From Eutypella sp. D-1 (lineage: Eukaryota > Ascomycota > Sordariomycetes > Xylariales > Diatrypaceae): 64,000 nt of DNA. Shown here piece by piece: positions 60,890 through 64,000 of this stretch. Positions within the stretch are counted from its first letter, which is position 1. Each line of letters begins with the position of its first letter. The DNA lies in assembly GCA_023313575.1 (NCBI GenBank), contig JAJTTP010000001.1:6076001-6140000 (forward strand). The letters are read 5' to 3'. The translations under genes were made by a program, and so were the position numbers. Below the pieces are notes generated by a model, which saw only the letters and a list, made by a program, of their open reading frames with translations, ran no database searches and was not told the DNA's origin.

Positions 60890-61021
60890 TAATACAGGTG
60901 TTTAAAAGGGGTTAACTTAGCTAGCGTTTAAAAAAATATTAAAGCGTTTTAAATATTATATTAGTTAATAATAAAGCTTTTATTAACTAAGGTGGGGGCT
61001 TACCTTTTTTAAGCTGTATTA
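60890..61021. repeat. 132-bp inverted-repeat-ended element, copy 2
   Basis: Direct copy of 60380-60511, same length, starting TAATACAGGTGTTTAAAAGG and ending TTTTTTAAGCTGTATTA. Differences from copy 1 are largely C/T and G/A changes, as RIP would produce. Confidence 0.65.
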
Positions 61022-64000
61022 ATTATATTACGTTTAATAAGAAAAAACGGTATTAATAATATGGTCGATATATACCCCCCGGAAAAAAAGGCGTTTAAAA
61101 AATAAAATAACCTTTTAATAAACGATATAATAATAATAACGTTATAAAAACGTAACGTATTTATCGGGGATTTTAATCTTTATTATCTTTTTTAAAAAGA
61201 ATTAATAAAAATATTATACGGTTATAATAATCTTTTTACGTTTACATTACGATAACGCTTTTTTTTCGTAACTCCGTAAAAGAAAATAACGTAATAAATT
61301 AAAATAAAATAACCGGTAACGATAAACTTAACGTAAGTAACGGAAATACTGCTAGTATAATATAAAGGATTATTAAAATAACATATATTACGGTATAGTT
61401 ATTATTATAACGATGGTTATCGCAATGGTTATTACAGTTTAAAAAATAAAATAATAAGTAAATAACATCGCTGCTTACGAATTATAGCAGCCTTAAGTAT
61501 TAACCACCTTAAGCATTTATTTTAAAAATTTTCTTTTACTATTTATACGCGCCTTACCACTTATTGGTTTAACCTTTTCTTTTTTTTTCTCCCCACCTTT
61601 AAAATTTATAAAATAGCTTAAAAATTCGATAATATTAAACCTATCGTAACTTACCGCTTCGTAATAGCATAGCTTAAATCACCAGCTGTAATTAATACGC
61701 GTTTTAAACGTAACAAGTATATAATATTTTAAAACCGTAAAAAATTAAAACTAGCCGTTAATAAATAAACGTATCGTTTTATCGGAATTTTATAATCGTT
61801 TTCGCGGTATTAATAACTTATTAATACTTTAAAAATTAAACGAATATACGGATAACGTTATAAGTTATTTTATCGAAATAAATAACGTATTAACGCCGAA
61901 AGAAACGTTAAATATAAGTAAAAACTATTTATAAAAAAATAAAAAACGTTATAAATAAATATAAACGGTTATAAAACCTTTATAACATAACGTTTATATT
62001 AAAGTTATAAACGTAATATAATTAAGCGGTCCGTTATTAAAATAGTAAAATTCTCGTAACGTAAAAACATAATTAATATAACGCGTTAATTAAAGCTTTA
62101 AATAATATTAAAAACTTTTAAACATTAAAAAAATAAATTAAAATATACGGCATAAAAAGATTATAACCGCGGCGATACCGTTATTAATATAAAACGGAAA
62201 CGTTACGTTTACGGCATATAATGATAATAAAAAAGCCGTAATATTAATAAAAAGTTTTTTCCTTAACCCGTTTATAAATTTAACCTATATTTTTAAAAAA
62301 TAATTTATTAAAACGTAATCGTTACGGCTTTATTATAAAATCGAAACGGAAATAATATTAAACGATATTAAAAAAATAATACGATTTACTTTATTATAAA
62401 AAGCACCGGGTATCGACGGCTTTTTTATAAAACTTTTTAAAGTATATAACCCGCCGTTATAAAAAACGTTAATTAAAATCGTTATTATAAGCTTTATGCT
62501 CGGATATTTCTTATAACGGTTTCGTAACGTTTACGTTACGGTTATCCCGAAACTTAATAAAATAGTTCGAAAAAAAGTTACTTTAAAAAAGTAACGCTTT
62601 ATAACGTTATTTAACGCGGTAAAAAAAGTAATCGAAAAACAAGTAATTAAACGGCTTATAAACGTAACGGAAATATATAAATTATTTTTAAATAAAGAAA
62701 TAAATAATAAAAGAAAAGTTTATAAAATTAATAATTAAATTATTTATTAATACGGTAAAAATAATATAAACACGTAACGTTATTATTATATTATTTTAAT
62801 TAAATCTTATTAAAGCGCTTAATAAAGTAAATTATAAAACATTATTACATTTATTATAAACGTAAAAAAATTAAAATAATTACTTTATAACGCGTATGGT
62901 ATAATTAAATTTTAATAATAAAATATTTACGAATATAAAAATCCGAACCGGGGTATTATAAAAAGCGTTATTATTATTTATATTATTTATATTATATATT
63001 ATACCGTTATACGGTAAAATAATAACGGCGTACTTATAACTGCTTATTATTATTTAATAAAAACCCGGTAAAAAGTTATTAACGATTAAAAAAAACGTAA
63101 TAAACCTGTTTTAAATAAACGTACCGGTTTAAAATATTATTTAATTTTTAAAAAAGCATAACGTTTACGTAATAAATACGCCTCGATAACGTAAAAATTA
63201 AACCGGTAAATAAATTCCGTTTTTTAAATATTTATTTAAATAAAAGGCTTAAATAAACGGCACATAAAAACTATTTAATAAATAAGTTATAATCTTAATA
63301 TACCGCTTTTATTAAGCTTATAACGTTATCCGCGTACGGCAAATATATATTATAATAATATAATCGGTTATAAATTTTAAAATTACCGTATAATATAAAT
63401 TAAGGCTTAAACCGTAAGGTTTAATAAAAATATTAAATAAAAAGTAAAAATAATATTTATATAATATTACCGGGGGTATAAAAGTATTTATTATTACGTT
63501 TTAAAAAATAAGATAAATATTGTACCGATTAATTTATACCTTTTTAAAAACGTTGCCGAATTTAAAACTTAATTTAACCTTTTTAATAAAGCGTAATTAT
63601 TATGTAACGTATATAATAAAGTAACGCGTTAATTAAACCCGCGCCCGGCGTAAAAGAAAAAGAAAAAATACGGTCAATTATATATTAAAGCAATTATTAA
63701 CCGCTATAAAGCTACGGCGGTAAAACGGGTAAAACGCGGCGCCGGTAAACCAGTTTAAGCCGTAAAATAAATCGGTACGGATAACCCGGATTTAATTTTT
63801 AAAAAGTAATAAAAAGAGTAATAACGGCGTTAACGCGTTATAAGGTTATAACGTTATAATTAATATAAAACGGTAACGGAGCCGTTTTAAATAAAAGTTA
63901 ACGGGTTTAAAAAATATAAAAACTTATGTAAATATAAAACTTTATTATTATTTTAATTATAAATTAATAAAATAAAATTAAATAAATACTTATTTATATA

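Larger units (their letters stand above)
57986..64000 (+). mobile_element. RIP-mutated block containing a Tad1/LINE-type non-LTR retrotransposon
   Basis: About 6 kb of very AT-rich sequence, dominated by TpA, with CpA/TpG scarce and CpG still frequent: the pattern expected from repeat-induced point mutation. On the + strand, broken pieces of a LINE second open frame are readable. There is an endonuclease-type GDFN motif at about 61163-61180, a KAPGIDGF reverse-transcriptase entry motif at about 62399-62425, a PK-type block near 62547, an LFNAVKKVIEK stretch near 62608-62642 and a LNKVNY (degenerate FDxVNH) block near 62815-62835. Stops occur throughout, so it is dead. The order EN then RT fits Tad1-like elements. 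The element probably continues past the right edge; its 5' end and first open frame could not be placed. Confidence 0.85.

Overview
The window is nuclear DNA of a filamentous ascomycete (Pezizomycotina, most likely a Sordariomycete; Xylariales-like is only a guess). The reasons are short introns of about 44-124 nt with GTAAGT-type donors, CTGAC/CTAAC-type branch points and CAG/TAG acceptors; spacious intergenic DNA; fungal families such as a FAD2-type desaturase, a GT90/CAP10 protein, a rhodopsin-like integral membrane protein and DUF3431; and a terminal block with the signature of repeat-induced point mutation (RIP). No rRNA, intact tRNA, CRISPR or bacterial-style feature was seen.

Layout. 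1-45 kb is mostly conserved core: IRE1 unfolded-protein-response kinase/RNase (+, 1679-5450); a very large low-complexity nuclear protein with a possible Dnt1/Net1-like N-terminus (+, 7748-13030); a delta-12 oleate desaturase (-, 14466-16002); three unrecognised nuclear-type proteins at 19.4-28.2 kb that appear to be diverged paralogues; a TBC-domain protein without the usual catalytic fingers (-, 29188-31488); eIF3b/Prt1 (-, 35772-38094) head-to-head with CCT2/TCP-1 beta (+, 38958-40638) across a promoter with clustered GATA sites; and a GT90 multi-spanning protein (-, 41456 to about 44490) with a 9-bp tandem repeat near its N-terminus.

46-58 kb is accessory: a six-exon cytochrome P450, a rhodopsin-like membrane protein with an apparent frameshift, the C-terminal remnant of a Baeyer-Villiger-type monooxygenase, a DUF3431 membrane protein, a decayed DUF3716-like fragment and an intronless FAD-dependent oxidoreductase. 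These could be the remains of a metabolic cluster, but no backbone synthase is present. From about 57,985 to the right edge the composition drops abruptly to AT-rich, TpA-rich DNA that still carries many CpG. It holds a RIP-inactivated Tad1/LINE-type non-LTR retrotransposon (endonuclease and reverse-transcriptase motifs on +), two 132-bp inverted-repeat-ended elements and a tRNA-like SINE-type segment.

The strongest candidate for something undescribed is the 19.4-28.2 kb trio. Three neighbouring genes share a roughly 100-residue Trp/Cys-patterned helical module (two copies in the third gene), attached to basic or Ser/Pro-rich presumably nuclear regions. All gene models are hand-spliced from the sequence; family names rest on motif recognition, with no database search.
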